A stretch of DNA of 64,000 bases. Origin: Alisma plantago-aquatica (lineage: Eukaryota; Streptophyta; Magnoliopsida; Alismatales; Alismataceae). Below the pieces are notes generated by a model, which saw nothing but the letters and a program-made list of their open reading frames with translations, had not been told where the DNA came from and did no database searches. Shown here piece by piece: positions 23,881 to 34,930 of the stretch; position 1 is the first letter of the stretch, and every line of letters starts with the position of its first letter. The DNA lies in the NCBI GenBank assembly GCA_963693085.1, contig OY856409.1:665103591-665167590 (forward strand), read 5' to 3'. A program made the translations under genes and the position numbers.

Positions 23881-24709
23881 CCTAATGCTATTTAGATAGT
23901 TGATTAAGAAAGATATCAGTGATGATCTTATCCTAGTATGCAACAAGAAAGTGGGAGGTGATGAGATTAGGGTTTGGTGCTTGAATAATTCTATGAAACC
24001 CTAATTGTCTATACATGTAATCCTAACCCTAATGTTGGGAAATATGATGTGTTGCTTTCCTCATTTGAATTGATTACCACAATATGATGTTTTCTCTCTC
24101 TAATTTATGAACCCTTAACCTTGAAGGTAAAATTAGTGTCATAGCTTGTGTATTCTATTGTGGTGATCATATGACATAGGGTGATGGCTATGAGCCTTGA
24201 TGAGACATAATGAGATCATATTGATGTGATGGGTCCTATGACATGGTGATGGATTAATGCGTATTTTGACATGAAATCCTCTAGTGACATGATTGAGGGA
24301 TCAATATCCCACAGTGATGTAACATTGGTAATAGCCATATATGGATGTGTGACATTCATAATGGACTACTGAATGGAAGTGCTACAAGTTTCACGTGGTG
24401 ATGTGACATGTTTACACCTTATATGTTTTATATCTTCTAGAGTTGCACTATTCCCTTATCCTTGTAGAGTTTGTTTTGGGTTTGTATGTTGTAACTTGAT
24501 TGATGCTAAAAGACACCCAATTGGATTAACTAATCAAGTGAAACCCTAATCATGAAGGTGCCCAGTGCCATAGATCTGTTTCAATGTCAGTTTTATTACT
24601 GAATGGTGAAACGAGTCATTCCTATGGGAAAACCAGAGATCATATTTTTGAATATGTCACGGTGTAATTCGAGTATTTCCTTACATCCACAATTATAGGT
24701 TATGTGAGA

Positions 24710-24865
24710 TGACCATGCGTGAGCTATTCTCCTTGATATATGGATGGCCATGCATGAGCCAATCCTTCCTTTTTATAATGTCCATGTGTGAGCATGCTCT
24801 TCTAGTGCCATGACATGTTCCAAGGTGAGCTAGGTGTATATATATTGATGGCCATGCATGAGAAA
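24710..24865. repeat. GCCATGCATGAGCC-type repeats in the 5' LTR
   Basis: Three to five degenerate copies of GATGGCCATGCATGAGCCAATCC, spaced about 40-60 bases. Partners lie at 33765-33925 (3' LTR) and 49085-49255 (solo LTR), where the best copies read GGCCATGCGTGAGCCGATTC. Confidence 0.75.
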
Positions 24866-25883
24866 ATCATTCAACTTGACTATATGTCAATGTTTTGTAG
24901 TATACTGATATGTCTCTATGGAGTTTCTCTTGTACTGACAAATATGTGTTGGAGAGGTTGTGGATTATTACTCTTCCATTGACCTTGTATGGCATCGATT
25001 TTGACTCAGTAGTGATTTGTTGGATTGGAGTGGTATGGCTCAAATCCTCAGAGAAATAATGAAAGACGTAATACAGTCGTGTTGTATATTTTGCTTAGGG
25101 TAAAATGTGAATAACATTGGTGGAATCCTTTACCTCAACTTTGTACTGATTTCTTGAATTATAATTCAGAAACAGAAATCAACTGTTATACATGTTGTTC
25201 ATTTTCCTTCTTAAAATATTAATTGCTCTACTGCTTAGTGGTAACTGCCTAGTTTGTTTATTCTACATTATCTATTAGATACATATCATTTAGCTGAATC
25301 TGCTCAAACTGTTAAGTATGTTATCTACATGATTAGTAACATGTGCCTTTAATAGACATTGGCGGAGAGTTATATCTCTCACTGGGACGCTTGGTCTCAC
25401 CCTGAGTTTCCACATCTTTTAGGTGGTCATGCATGATGAGATAGAGATTGTGTTGTTGAGGCTGAGAAACAAGAGGAGCAGTAGTTGAGTAAAGGTTGGA
25501 CGAGCTTCTTTTATTTTGTAGTAGAGTCTTATGTGTCGTCCCTATACTTTGAGGTCTTTGGGGGAGTTTTGTGGAAGCTTCATATCGATACGATGTTTTG
25601 GCTTTATTCCTTTGTTGTATAGATATGACATGTATGTGTATGTACAGTTTGTTGACAGTGAACCATTGAACAATGCTATGTAATAGTATTTTGGTAGGTA
25701 TATATATATATATACACAAATGGATTTTGTGGACTCTGATGTAATATGTTTCCACTTGTGTTGGATATGGGAATTCGGATTTAATTTCTTGTGATTTTTG
25801 GTAACCTAGTTTGATTAGTTTTAATTCCCTATTTTGTTTAGAGAAATCTTGCTTTGTGTGTCACAAGATGCCACAGTTAAGGT

Positions 25884-25895
25884 TGGTATCAGAGC
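25884..25895 (+). other. PBS of the Tekay-like chromovirus
   Basis: TGGTATCAGAGC, an exact match to the common plant initiator Met-tRNA PBS, 8 bases after the LTR end at 25875. Confidence 0.95.
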
Positions 25896-25977
25896 TTTAG
25901 GTTGTCTAACTCTACAAGTACATAGGACTAGGGTTTATGTCTGTTCTAGTGTCCTTTAATGGTTATTTATCTTTATG

Positions 25978-26009
25978 CAGAAGAAGAAGAAGAAGAAGAA
26001 GAAGAAGAG
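25978..26009 (+). repeat. (AAG)n microsatellite in the element leader
   Basis: About ten AAG units directly upstream of the gag region; it would encode poly-Lys or poly-Glu on the sense strand if translated. Confidence 0.95.
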
Positions 26010-26095
26010 AACAAAAGGTGGCTGGAGAACACGAAGAACATGTTGTTGAGTGCAGTGTTGCTGCACCAGGAGGTGGTGCAAGGAGGTAGTAGAAG

Positions 26096-27170
26096 GTGGA
26101 TGTTGTTCCTGAGATGCCCCTGTTAGACCCTGTAGTGGTGGACAATCTCACTTTTCAGTCCATGTTTGGATACATTATGGCCACAATTACACATATGGAG
26201 GACAGAATGCTCATTCCTCAAGCGAGAGCAGCAGTCCCCAATGTGGAATCTTCGGGTTCTGGGAAGACCTTTGAAAGGTCAAGGCAAGTTGGGGCTGTGG
26301 AGTATGGTGGTACAGAGGATCCAGCGGATGATGGACTTTGGTTGATGGAGTTGGAGAAGGCCTTCAAGATCCTCAACATCCGCAAGTTAGACAAGGTGAA
26401 GCATGTTGTGTATCTTTTGAAGGGGAGTATTGGCCATTGGTGGGACATTGAGGAAGAGAAGAGACCAGGTGTTGATATTAGTTGGGAAGAGTTCTGACGG
26501 GAGTTTATGATTCTGTACTTTCCTTAGACCTACCTGGACAAGAAGATCAACCAGTTTGAGAGGATCTGGTAGGGATCCATGTTGATCAATGAGTATGAGG
26601 CAAAGTTTATGGAGTTGTTGAGGTTCTTTCCTCACATGGAAATTATAGATCTAGAGAGGATCAAACATTTTGAGATGGGCTTGAGAACAAAGTTGACTAC
26701 ACCAATGTAACCTTTGGAGAATTGTAATAAGTTTTCAATGTTTTTGGAGTCGATCAAGAGAGTAGAATGATTTGTGGTGGAGAAGCATGAGACGAGTGCC
26801 AAGAAGAGACCGACACATTATCAAGGATGGTCATCTAGAGACTTTAAGAAGACAAGTTTTTTAGCGTTGCTAACACAATAGAGATTGACAAGTTAGTCTC
26901 AGTGGTCACCTAGCAGAGGCAGATGTTGTAGTTTTCCACCAACAGGAGCCCATAGTGTTGCATCAGTGTGTGTGACAGGGCTATATAGGCCATAGTATGT
27001 GAACATGACATGCTTCAAGTGTGGATAGATAGGGCATACAAGACCATTTTGCCCTATGAGAGATGAGGAGGTGGCCCAATAGCTGAGCTAGAGTCAGTAG
27101 GGTTTGCAGAGGAAACACTTTAGCAGTGATGAAGGTCGAGGATGTGGACATGCATCATAGGTTGGTTCTT
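26096..27170 (+). pseudogene. gag: gag relic with CCHC zinc knuckle, Tekay-like element
   Basis: Frame 26096-26497 is open for 133 codons and contains the Retrotrans_gag-type pattern LWLMELEKAFKIL ... YLLKGSIGHWW. After a stop at 26496 the same frame continues with more stops. A CCHC knuckle (C-x2-C-x4-H-x4-C) lies at 27011-27052, reading CFKCG, stop, IGHTRPFC, in the same frame as the gag core, so only stops, not a net frameshift, separate them. The original start codon is not evident; the open frame begins at a GTG after an upstream stop. The family's product packages element RNA. At least six stops make it non-functional. Confidence 0.85.
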
Positions 27171-27320
27171 CTACACAAGCCAATAGAGGACAAGGGCAAA
27201 AATAGGCAATGACTCAACTCTATACCATGATTCAGCTAGAAGAAGTGGTCAACCCATGAATAATGACAAGTTAAATGGAGTTATTTCATTCTAGTTTGTC
27301 TTCTTTTTTCTTTATATTTT

Positions 27321-27701
27321 TTGGTTGACCCACATGCGACACACTCTTTTATCACTCGAGAAGTAATTAATAATTTTTCTTTTCCTGTTAGTCATAGATG
27401 TGATAGTCTTCATTTAGAAACCTCATTGGTTGATTCTATCGATTTGCAGAAGGTGGGTACTTCTTGTGTCCTTTCATTTTTAGGACTTAGCATTCAAGTG
27501 GATCTCATACCACTTGACATGCATGGATTCAATGTGATTATTGGAATGGACACCTTGGATAAATATCTGGTATTCTTGGACTGTAGTTCCAAGGAAGTGA
27601 CATTTGTTGACTGTCATATTTCATGGATCTTCCAAGGAGATATGAAGATTCTTCTAACATGTCTGGTGTCAATGATGGTGGTAGAAAAGATGATGAGATA
27701 A
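27321..27701 (+). pseudogene. Aspartic protease relic, Tekay-like element
   Basis: Open for 126 codons. It reads VDPHATHSFI where chromovirus proteases have VDSGATHSFI, then LIPLDMHGFNVIIGMDTLDKY, matching the family's flap-to-helix block (D-F-D-V-I-L-G-M-D-W-L). The catalytic Asp is present but Ser-Gly of the D-S/T-G triad is replaced by Pro-His, so it should be inactive. Its frame differs from that of gag, so a frameshift separates them. Confidence 0.85.
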
Positions 27702-27769
27702 GGTAGCGAAGAATTCTTGGCACATGTGGTGGATGACAAGGTGAGGAGTCTGAGTATCTAGGAGATGCC

Positions 27770-28530
27770 AATTGTCTGTGAGTTCAAGGACACGTTTCCA
27801 GATGAGTTCCCAGGTGTTCCCCTTATCAAAGAGATTGATTTTGAGATCAATGTAGTACCTGAAATGCATCCAATAGCACAAAAACTGTACAAGATGGCTC
27901 CAACTTAGATGGCAGAGTTGAAAAAATAGTTCCAAGATCTACTTGAGAAAGGTTACATCTCTGTGGGGTTTTCCCGTGTTGTTTGTGGAAAAAAGACTGA
28001 TCTATGCGGTTGTTCATAGAATATAGACAATTGAAAAAAGTGACGATCAAGAATAAGTATCCTTTGATGCAGATTGATGGTCTATTTGACCAGTTATGAA
28101 GTGTTTCATTCTTTTCCAAGATAGTCTGAGGTCTGGATATCACAAATTATAGATCAAGGTAGATGACATCCAAAGTCATCTTTTAGGATGAGGTATGGTC
28201 ACTATGATTTTGAGGTATACCATTTGGGCTAACCAATGCACCGGAAACATTCATGGAATTGATGAACATGGTGTTTCCGCTGTATCTTGATCACTTCATG
28301 GTGGTGTTCATAGATGACATCCTGATATATAGTCGAGATTGTCAACATCATGAACTACATCTACATCAGGTGTTGACCTTGTTGAGACAACATCAGTTGT
28401 ATGCTAAGTTTAGCAAGTGCATGTTTTGGTTGAAGGAAGTGTCCTTTCTTGGACATGTTATATCTATGAGGGTGTTCATGTGGACACCAAGAAGGTTGAG
28501 TCTGTCATGGAGTGGAGCAGCCAAAAAATG
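27770..28530 (+). pseudogene. Reverse transcriptase relic, Tekay-like element
   Basis: Begins with FKDTFPDEFPGVP and INVVPEMHPIAQKLYKMAP, typical of the N-terminal RT region of chromoviruses. The fingers/palm part (about 27960-28200) is broken by stops and frame changes. It resumes with [10 protein letters not shown] and the catalytic box [11 protein letters not shown], where the two Asp residues are intact, then [11 protein letters not shown] and VSFLGHVIS. The last 93 codons (28253-28534) are open. Domain order and spacing are normal. Confidence 0.9.
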
Positions 28531-28544
28531 CTGACATAAGTTTG

Positions 28545-29169
28545 CAATTTTATGGGTTTGGCAGGCTACTACAGGATGTTCATTAAGAACTTCAGCTCAG
28601 TGGCATTACCCCTAATGAAGTTGACAAGGAAAGATGTGCCTTTTGTCTGGGATGATAAGTGACAACATGCCTTCTAGTTGTTAAAGGAGAAGTTGTCTAG
28701 TGGACCAGTGCTAGTGCTTCCTGAGTAAGGGAAATGATACATAGTCTTTTTTGATGTGTCACAGAATGAACTGGGTTGTGTGCTAATGCAAGAAAAGAAT
28801 ATGATCTCTTTTGCATCACGATAGCTGAAGAATCATGAGGAGACCTATCCCATCCATGATCTTGAGCTAGTAGTGGTGGTCCATTCCTTGGAGATCTAGA
28901 GACACTACCTTTATGGTGAGAAGTGTTAGATATTCACAGGTCACAACAACTTGAAGTACATCTTTTCATAGCAAGAGTTGAGCATGCAACTAGGAAAATG
29001 GATGAAGTTAGTTAAAGATTATGACTGCACCATTGATTGCCATCCAAGAAAGGCAAACGTGGTGGCATATGCCTTGAGGAAGAAGTCTTTTTTGTTGTCA
29101 TTTGCTGATAAGGCACAATTATGTTCCTTGATGTCCCATATGAGAGATATTTTGGTCTCCTTATGTTAG
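28545..29169 (+). pseudogene. RNase H relic, Tekay-like element
   Basis: Blocks in order: GYYRMFIKNFS, VFFDVSQNELGCVLMQ, ISFASR, HEETYPIHDLELVVV, HYLYGEK, FTGHNNLKYIFS and KANVVAYALRKK. Relatives have TDHKSLKYI and ANVVADALSRK, so two conserved Asp positions are replaced (by Gly and Tyr). At least seven stops interrupt the frame; several lie where relatives have Gln or Arg. Confidence 0.85.
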
Positions 29170-29334
29170 ATGAATGTGAAGTTGTAAATCTCCCTATTAG
29201 CAGGACTGTTGGAACCATTACAGGTGAAGCCTACATTGAGGTAGCAGGTCGTAGGTGCACAATAAAGTGATACCATGATATAGTAGATCTGAGAAAAGTT
29301 TGGTGGTGAGAAGCGTGATGGTTTCCATGAGGTA

Positions 29335-30112
29335 GAGGATGGGACAGTGTGTTACCACAATAGAGTTGTGGTTCCTAATGTTAGCAATCTGAGGAAGATC
29401 GTTATGGAAGAAGTTCACTCTTTGATATATGATATGCACCCAGGTAGAACCAAGATGTATCATAACCTTAAAGATCTATATTGGTGGCCTGGTTTGAAGG
29501 ATGAAGTGACATATTTTGTTTCAAGGTGTCCTATGTGTCAGTAGGTCAAGGCAGCAGAATCCTATAGGGATGTTGCAGTCATTCCCTATACCATAATGGA
29601 AATGGGATCATGTTACGATGGACTTTGTGGTTGGTCTGCCTAGGACAGCCAATGGTCGTGATTCCATTTGGGTGATAGTAGTCAGGTTGACCAAGTCAAC
29701 ACAATTTTTGCTAGTGAAGATGACATATACAATAGAGAAGCTTGCTCAGATCTATATTGATGAGATAGTGCATTTTCACAGTATCCCAGCTACCATTGTG
29801 TTAGATAGAGGTCCTCAGTTCACGAGTTGCTTTTGGGAGTGCTTTCACACAACTCAGGGTACACAGTTGAGGTTTAACACTGTGTTTCACCCACACACAA
29901 ATGGACAGTTTGAGAGGACAATACATACTTTAGAAGATCTGTTGAGAGCTTGTGTCTTGCAATTTTTGGGAAGTTGGGATGTGCACCTCAGCCTGATAGA
30001 GTTTTCTTATAATAATAGTTACCATAGAAGCATAAATATGGCACCATGTGAGGTGTTCTATGGGATACATTGTAGGTCTTTGTTGTGTTGGTATGAGACT
30101 GGTGAGTACTAG
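29335..30112 (+). pseudogene. Integrase relic (zinc-binding and catalytic core), Tekay-like element
   Basis: The HHCC zinc-binding module is intact in 29347-29544 (EEVHSLIYDMHPG ... FVSRCPMCQ), followed by a TAG where relatives have a second Gln. The catalytic core reopens at 29618 for 164 codons: the three acidic residues are present in MDFVVGLP, LDRGPQFTS and GQFERTIHTLEDLLRAC. A frameshift separates zinc-binding module and core. This is the longest open stretch of the element, but the domain is split. Confidence 0.9.
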
Positions 30113-30172
30113 CTTTTAGGTCCTAAGCTTGTGCAACAAACGACAGAGAAAATAAAGATGATACAACAATAG

Positions 30173-30475
30173 TTGAAAGCAGCCCAGGACAAGCAGAAGT
30201 CATATGCAGATAACCAACGTAGACTATTGGAGTTCCAAGTGGGGGACATAGTGTATCTCAAGGTCTCTCATTGGAAAGGTGTTTTGAGATTTGGGAAGAA
30301 GGGTAAGTTGGCTCCTAGGTATATGGTACCTTACCCTATGGTGGCACATGTTGGGAAGGTTACCTATAAGTTGGAGTTGCCACCTGGGCTACACATGTTG
30401 CGCCCAGTGTTCCATGTGTCCATGTTGAGGAAGTGCCACCCAGATACTGAGTTGGTTTTTCACCCAGTGGAGTTG
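30173..30475 (+). pseudogene. Integrase C-terminal GPY/F-type module
   Basis: Open from 30173 with FQVGDIVYLKVSHWKGV, KLAPRYMVPYPMVAHVG and PVFHVSMLRKCHPD, the usual chromovirus integrase C-terminal blocks. Relatives have YVGPYEIVERVG, so GPY has become VPY. A frameshift near 30465-30480 separates it from the chromodomain. Confidence 0.85.
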
Positions 30476-30483
30476 ATCTTGAT

Positions 30484-30657
30484 GAGGACATATCTTATGT
30501 GGAAGGTCCTATGTTGATCATGGATATGAGGATCATAAAGTTGAATAGGAAATATATCATTTTGGTTAAGGTTTTATGGCATTATTGTGGTAGGGAGCAA
30601 GACATGTGGGATCTTGAGGAAGAGATGCATAGGAAGTACCCATCTCTTTTCGCATAG
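30484..30657 (+). pseudogene. Chromodomain at the integrase C terminus
   Basis: The frame from 30484 to the stop at 30655-30657 reads EDISYVEGPMLIMD ... VKVLWHYC ... MWDLEEEMHRKYPSLF. The KVLW and W-x-L-E-E-E-M-x-x-K-Y-P-x-L-F pattern is the C-terminal chromodomain of Tekay-type chromoviruses, thought to bind histone marks and steer integration into heterochromatin. Seven residues before the core Trp, relatives carry VEEATWE; here it is REQDMWD. The domain itself has no internal stop. Confidence 0.9.
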
Positions 30658-30680
30658 GATTTTGGGGGAAACAAACCATG

Positions 30681-30695
30681 TTAGGGTTTCACGGG
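30681..30695 (+). other. Degenerate polypurine-tract position
   Basis: TTAGGGTTTCACGGG abuts the 3' LTR start. A G-rich run (TTTTGGGGGAAA, from about 30660) lies 25 bases further upstream. In the LARD the equivalent place reads AAGGGGGTGAGAAT, so this PPT appears eroded. Confidence 0.45.
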
Positions 30696-33600
30696 TGTAA
30701 GGCCCCATACCTAGCTTAGTTCATGAGTACACTTTCTTTGCTTAATAATATGCTTAAAACCTGAATCTAATCCTTTGATATGCTTATATAACATGTGACA
30801 ATCTTATGTTTCCAGATTGGTCATGTTTTGATGATGTTTGAGTTTTGTATGTTTGTTTTGGACCAAGTTGCAATTTACCCATGTTGAGGGGTTATTTTGA
30901 GTCGCATGTTGAGTGTTCCCTTAGTGCTTTAGCATCATGAGAGAGAGAATGATGCTATGGGGTGCCTTGTTGGACCTTGGTTGATGAGGTGGCATCATGC
31001 GGTGATGCTAGGGTTTCTAGGTTTTGGTTGTTGTGCATGGTGTCGACCATGTTGAGCTTGGTTGAGTGTTGCAACTTTGATCTCGACCATGTTGGTGTGC
31101 TTTGGGTGTCTCCACTAAAACACCTTTCTTGAGTGGTTTGTTTTGACCATGATGGTCTTGGGGTGCTTTTGGTCGAGATGGTTGTCTTCTTGTTGTGTGT
31201 CTCGACCAGGGTTGTGTGGTGACCATTTTTTGTTGTCGAGTCAAGATGTCTTGGTATTTGTTTCGACCTCTAGGGTGGTGGTGACCCAAGTGGTCGAGAC
31301 CCCACCTAGGTTTTATCACCACAGGCTTCATGCATGCATATAGTGGTTGCATGGTGATTTTTTTGGTGGACAAGTGTCTCTTTGGTGCTCTCTTATGTGG
31401 ACACCTCACATCTACCTTACTTTCATCCCCCTTTGAGTATATAATCTCTCTCTTCTTCATGAAAGTAGCTTTTTCAGCCTACCTTCTCCCTTCTCTTGTG
31501 TTCATCCTTGGAGCTTTGAGGAGGAAGAATGACTGATCTTGGATGCATTGGAGGTCGACCAACCTTGCGTGTGGTTCTTTGGAGCTTGAACACCTTCCTT
31601 GTGGTGATTCATGGTGGTTTCTATTCTTGGTAAGTGATTATTTTCCCTTTATCACTTTTTCATTTGGAACCCTACCTTACTTCTTCTTCTTCTCGGTCTT
31701 AAGACCATGTTTTGACATGGTGGCTTCCTTGAAGATATTCTTCTCACAAAGGGGCCATAGACTATGTTTTTACATGGTGACACCCAAGTGAGAATGAGCT
31801 CTCTTCTTCCTTCTTTCTTCTTGATTCGGCCTAAGGTTTCTCACCCTCTTTATTGGGCATCCTTTTGACCATGGTGTTCTTCTCTTTGGAGGTGATCTTG
31901 TGGACGAAGTGTTGATCTAAATTGGAGCATCTTCTTCTCTCTTAGATCCTTTGATCTTGGAGCTTGGTTCTGTCCCTAAGGTGGGTTATATAACTCTGTA
32001 CCTTTTTTTATTACTTGCACCATAGTACTACTTGCATTCTACTATTTTGATCTCTAAACATGATGGTAATATGATAGATGATGTTATCATAACCTAAGAT
32101 TTATGTCTTGTTAATAATCTCTTCAAAGTTTCTCCATATCATTAACCCTAAATTCTTGTATCCGTCTTGTTATGTGTTGGTTGAGGTGATTTTGATACAT
32201 GCAACATGATTCTTGGTGTTTTTTGAGGTCTTTGAGTTGGTTTTCTTGAGGTTGAAGGTTGGTCATCTTCCACCTAGTTGGTTTCATGAAGGTTTATGAT
32301 GAAGTTTAGATTTCAAGGTTTTGATGTGCTTCTTGCATGGAGTTTCTCCACCTTGTTGATGGTGACCTTTCTTGATGTTAACCATCTATTTTGAATGAGG
32401 TTTATCTTTATTATGATGTTGGATAAGTTTTTTTAGGGTATCTTGACCTTGGTGGTCTCTACACCTTGACCTTGTCTTGGTCGAGACATATGTGTTGTTC
32501 ATGGTCGAGGCCTATGTTTTGATTTTGGTCGAGATGCATACCTTTGTTTTGATTGAGACTCATGACCTAGATTCATGACCAAAACACTAGTCTTAATAGA
32601 TTTAGGATCATAACACTCAAAGGTCGAGACATATGCTTGGGTTTCACGGTCGAAACTCTAACCCTAGGGTGGTTGAAACACTTGTTTTATGGATGGTCGA
32701 GAGTTGTGCTTTGGTCATGGTCAAAACACTTGTTTTGTGCATCGTCGAGACACCTACTTTTGTGATGTTCAAGACACATGTTCTTGTTTTCTTGAGGTCG
32801 AGATAATTGGATGGTTTATGGTCGTGACACATGTTTTCTTGGGTGGTCAATATGCTCACTTGAGTGCATGGTTGTAACACATGTGGAACTTTGTAAAGGT
32901 TGATACATATATGCATGTAAATGTTGGTTGACACATAATGTTGTATAGACAAATTATTAATAAAGATAGAAATGATGTTCTAATCCTAGTATGCTCCAAG
33001 AAAGTGGGAGGTGATGAGATTAGGGTTTGGTGCTTGAATAATTCTATGCAACTCTAATCAGCTATACATGTAATCCTAACTCAAATGTTGAGAAATATGA
33101 TGTGTTTTCTTTCCTCATTTGAATTGTTTACCACATTATTATGATTTCTCCCTCTTGTTTATGAACCCCTAACCTTACAGGTAAAATGAGTGTCATATCT
33201 TGTGTATGCTATGGTGGTGATCATATGACACAGGGTGATGGCTGTGAGACTTGATGAGACATAATGAGATCATATTGATGTGATGGATCCTTTGACCTGG
33301 TGAAGGCTTAATGACTATTGTGAGATGAAATCCTCTAGTGAAATGATTGAGGGATCGATATCCCATTGTGATGTGACATTACTGATATCATTGTATGGCT
33401 GTGTGACATTGATGATGGCCTTGTGAATGGAAGTGCTACAAGTATCATGTGGTGATGTGACAACTTCACACCTTATATGTCTTATATCTTTTGGAGTTTC
33501 ACTATTCCCTTATCCTTGTAGAGTTTATTTTGGGTTTGTACGTTGTAACTTGATTGATGCTAAAAGACAACCAATTGGCTTAACTGATCAAGTGAAACCC

Positions 33601-34925
33601 TAATCATGTATGTGCCCATTGTAATAGATTTGTTTCAATGTCAATTTTATTGCTGGATGGTGAAACGAGTCATTCCTAAGGGAAACTTAGAGCGCATATT
33701 TTTTAATATGCGAGGGTGCAAGTCAAGTATCTTGTCGCATCAACAATTATAATTTATGTGAGATAGCCATGAATGAGTTGTTCTCCTCGATATATGGATG
33801 GCCATGTGTGAGCCAATCCTTCCTTTTTAGAATGGTCATGCATGAGCCTGTTCTTCTAGTGCCATGACTTGTACCAAGGTGGGCTAGCTGTATATGTAAG
33901 GATGGCCATGCATGAGCCAATCCTTTAGCTTCACTATATGTCTATGTTTTGTAGTTGATTGATATGTCTCTATAGTGTTTCTCCTGTACTGACCAAGAGG
34001 TGTTTGAGAGGTCTTGGATTCCCACTCTTTCGTTGACCTTGTATGGCACCGATTCAACTTTGAAGTGGTTGGTTGGATTTGAGTGGTATGACTCAAATCC
34101 TTAGGGAAATAATAAAAGATGTAATACATTTGAGTAGTATATTTTTTTCTTAGGGTCAAATGTGAATAACATAGGTTGAACCATTTTCCTTACCTTTGTA
34201 TTGGTTTCTTGAATTATAATGCGGTAAGAGAAATCAACTATTATACATGTTCTTCATATTCCTTCTTAAAATATTAATTGTTCTACTACAGATTGGTAAT
34301 TGCCTAGTTTGTTTAATCTACATTATCAGTTGGATACATATCATTTAGTTGAATCTGCTCAGCCTATTAAGTATGCTATCTACCTGCTTAGTTACATTTG
34401 CTTTTAATACACATTGCTGGAAATTTATTTCTCTTGTTGGGACATTTGGCCTTACCTCGTGGGTTTCCACATCTTTTAGGTGGTCGTGCATGAAGAGCTA
34501 GAGATCATGTTGTTGAGGCTGAGCAACAAGAGGAGCAGTAGCTGAGTAAAGGTTGGATAAGATGCTTATGTTTTGTAGTAGAGTCCTACGCGTCGTCCAT
34601 TTACTCTCAGGTCTTTGGTGGAGTTTTGTAGATGTTGCATATCAAGACGATGTGTTGGCTTTATGCCTTTGTTGTATAGATATGGCATGTATGTGTATGT
34701 ATAGGTTGTGGCTAGTGAACCAATGAACAATGCTATGTAATAATCTTTTGGCATGTGTTATATATACATGTGGATTTTGTGGACTTTGATGTAATATGTT
34801 TCCACTTCTGGTGGATATGGGAATTTGGTTTTAATTTTTTGTGATTTTTAGTAACCTAGTTTGATTAGTTTTAATTCTGCATTTTGTTTTGAGAAACCTT
34901 GTTGTGTGTGGCATGGGGCGTCACA
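30696..34925 (+). repeat. 3' LTR of the Tekay-like chromovirus (4230 bases)
   Basis: Starts TGTAAGGCCCC and ends GGGGCGTCACA. It aligns to 21606-25875 throughout and repeats its TATA box, GGTCGAGAC field and GCCATGCATGAGCC repeats. Frames 31017-31460, 31543-31791 and 32644-32952 are repeat-derived. Confidence 0.93.
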
Positions 34926-34930
34926 TTTAT

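Larger units (their letters stand above)
21606..25875 (+). repeat. 5' LTR of the Tekay-like chromovirus (4270 bases)
   Basis: Starts TGTAATGCCCC and ends GATGCCACA. It contains a TATA box (22354-22360), a GGTCGAGAC-rich repeat field (about 23415-23880) and GCCATGCATGAGCC-type repeats (24710-24865). Open frames such as 21852-22259 and 25333-25755 recur as fragments in the 3' LTR and the solo LTR and are not genes. Confidence 0.93.
21601..34930 (+). mobile_element. Tekay-like Ty3/gypsy chromovirus, full-length but inactive
   Basis: Seen: LTRs at 21606-25875 and 30696-34925, both starting TGTAA(T/G)G and ending CACA, flanked by an identical 5-base duplication tttat (21601-21605, 34926-34930). 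A Met-tRNA PBS follows the left LTR. The interior (25876-30695) encodes, in order, gag with a CCHC knuckle, protease, reverse transcriptase, RNase H, integrase with a GPY/F-type module and a chromodomain. Known: this order with a C-terminal chromodomain defines chromoviruses, and LTRs above 4 kb fit the Tekay/Del clade. All domains carry stops or frameshifts. The first 203 aligned LTR bases differ at about 25 positions, so the insertion is old. Tekay versus another chromovirus clade would need a reverse-transcriptase tree. Confidence 0.93.

Noticed and set aside
25333..25755. 140-codon minus-strand frame
   Set aside because: It lies at the end of the chromovirus 5' LTR with poor composition and is broken in the 3' LTR copy.
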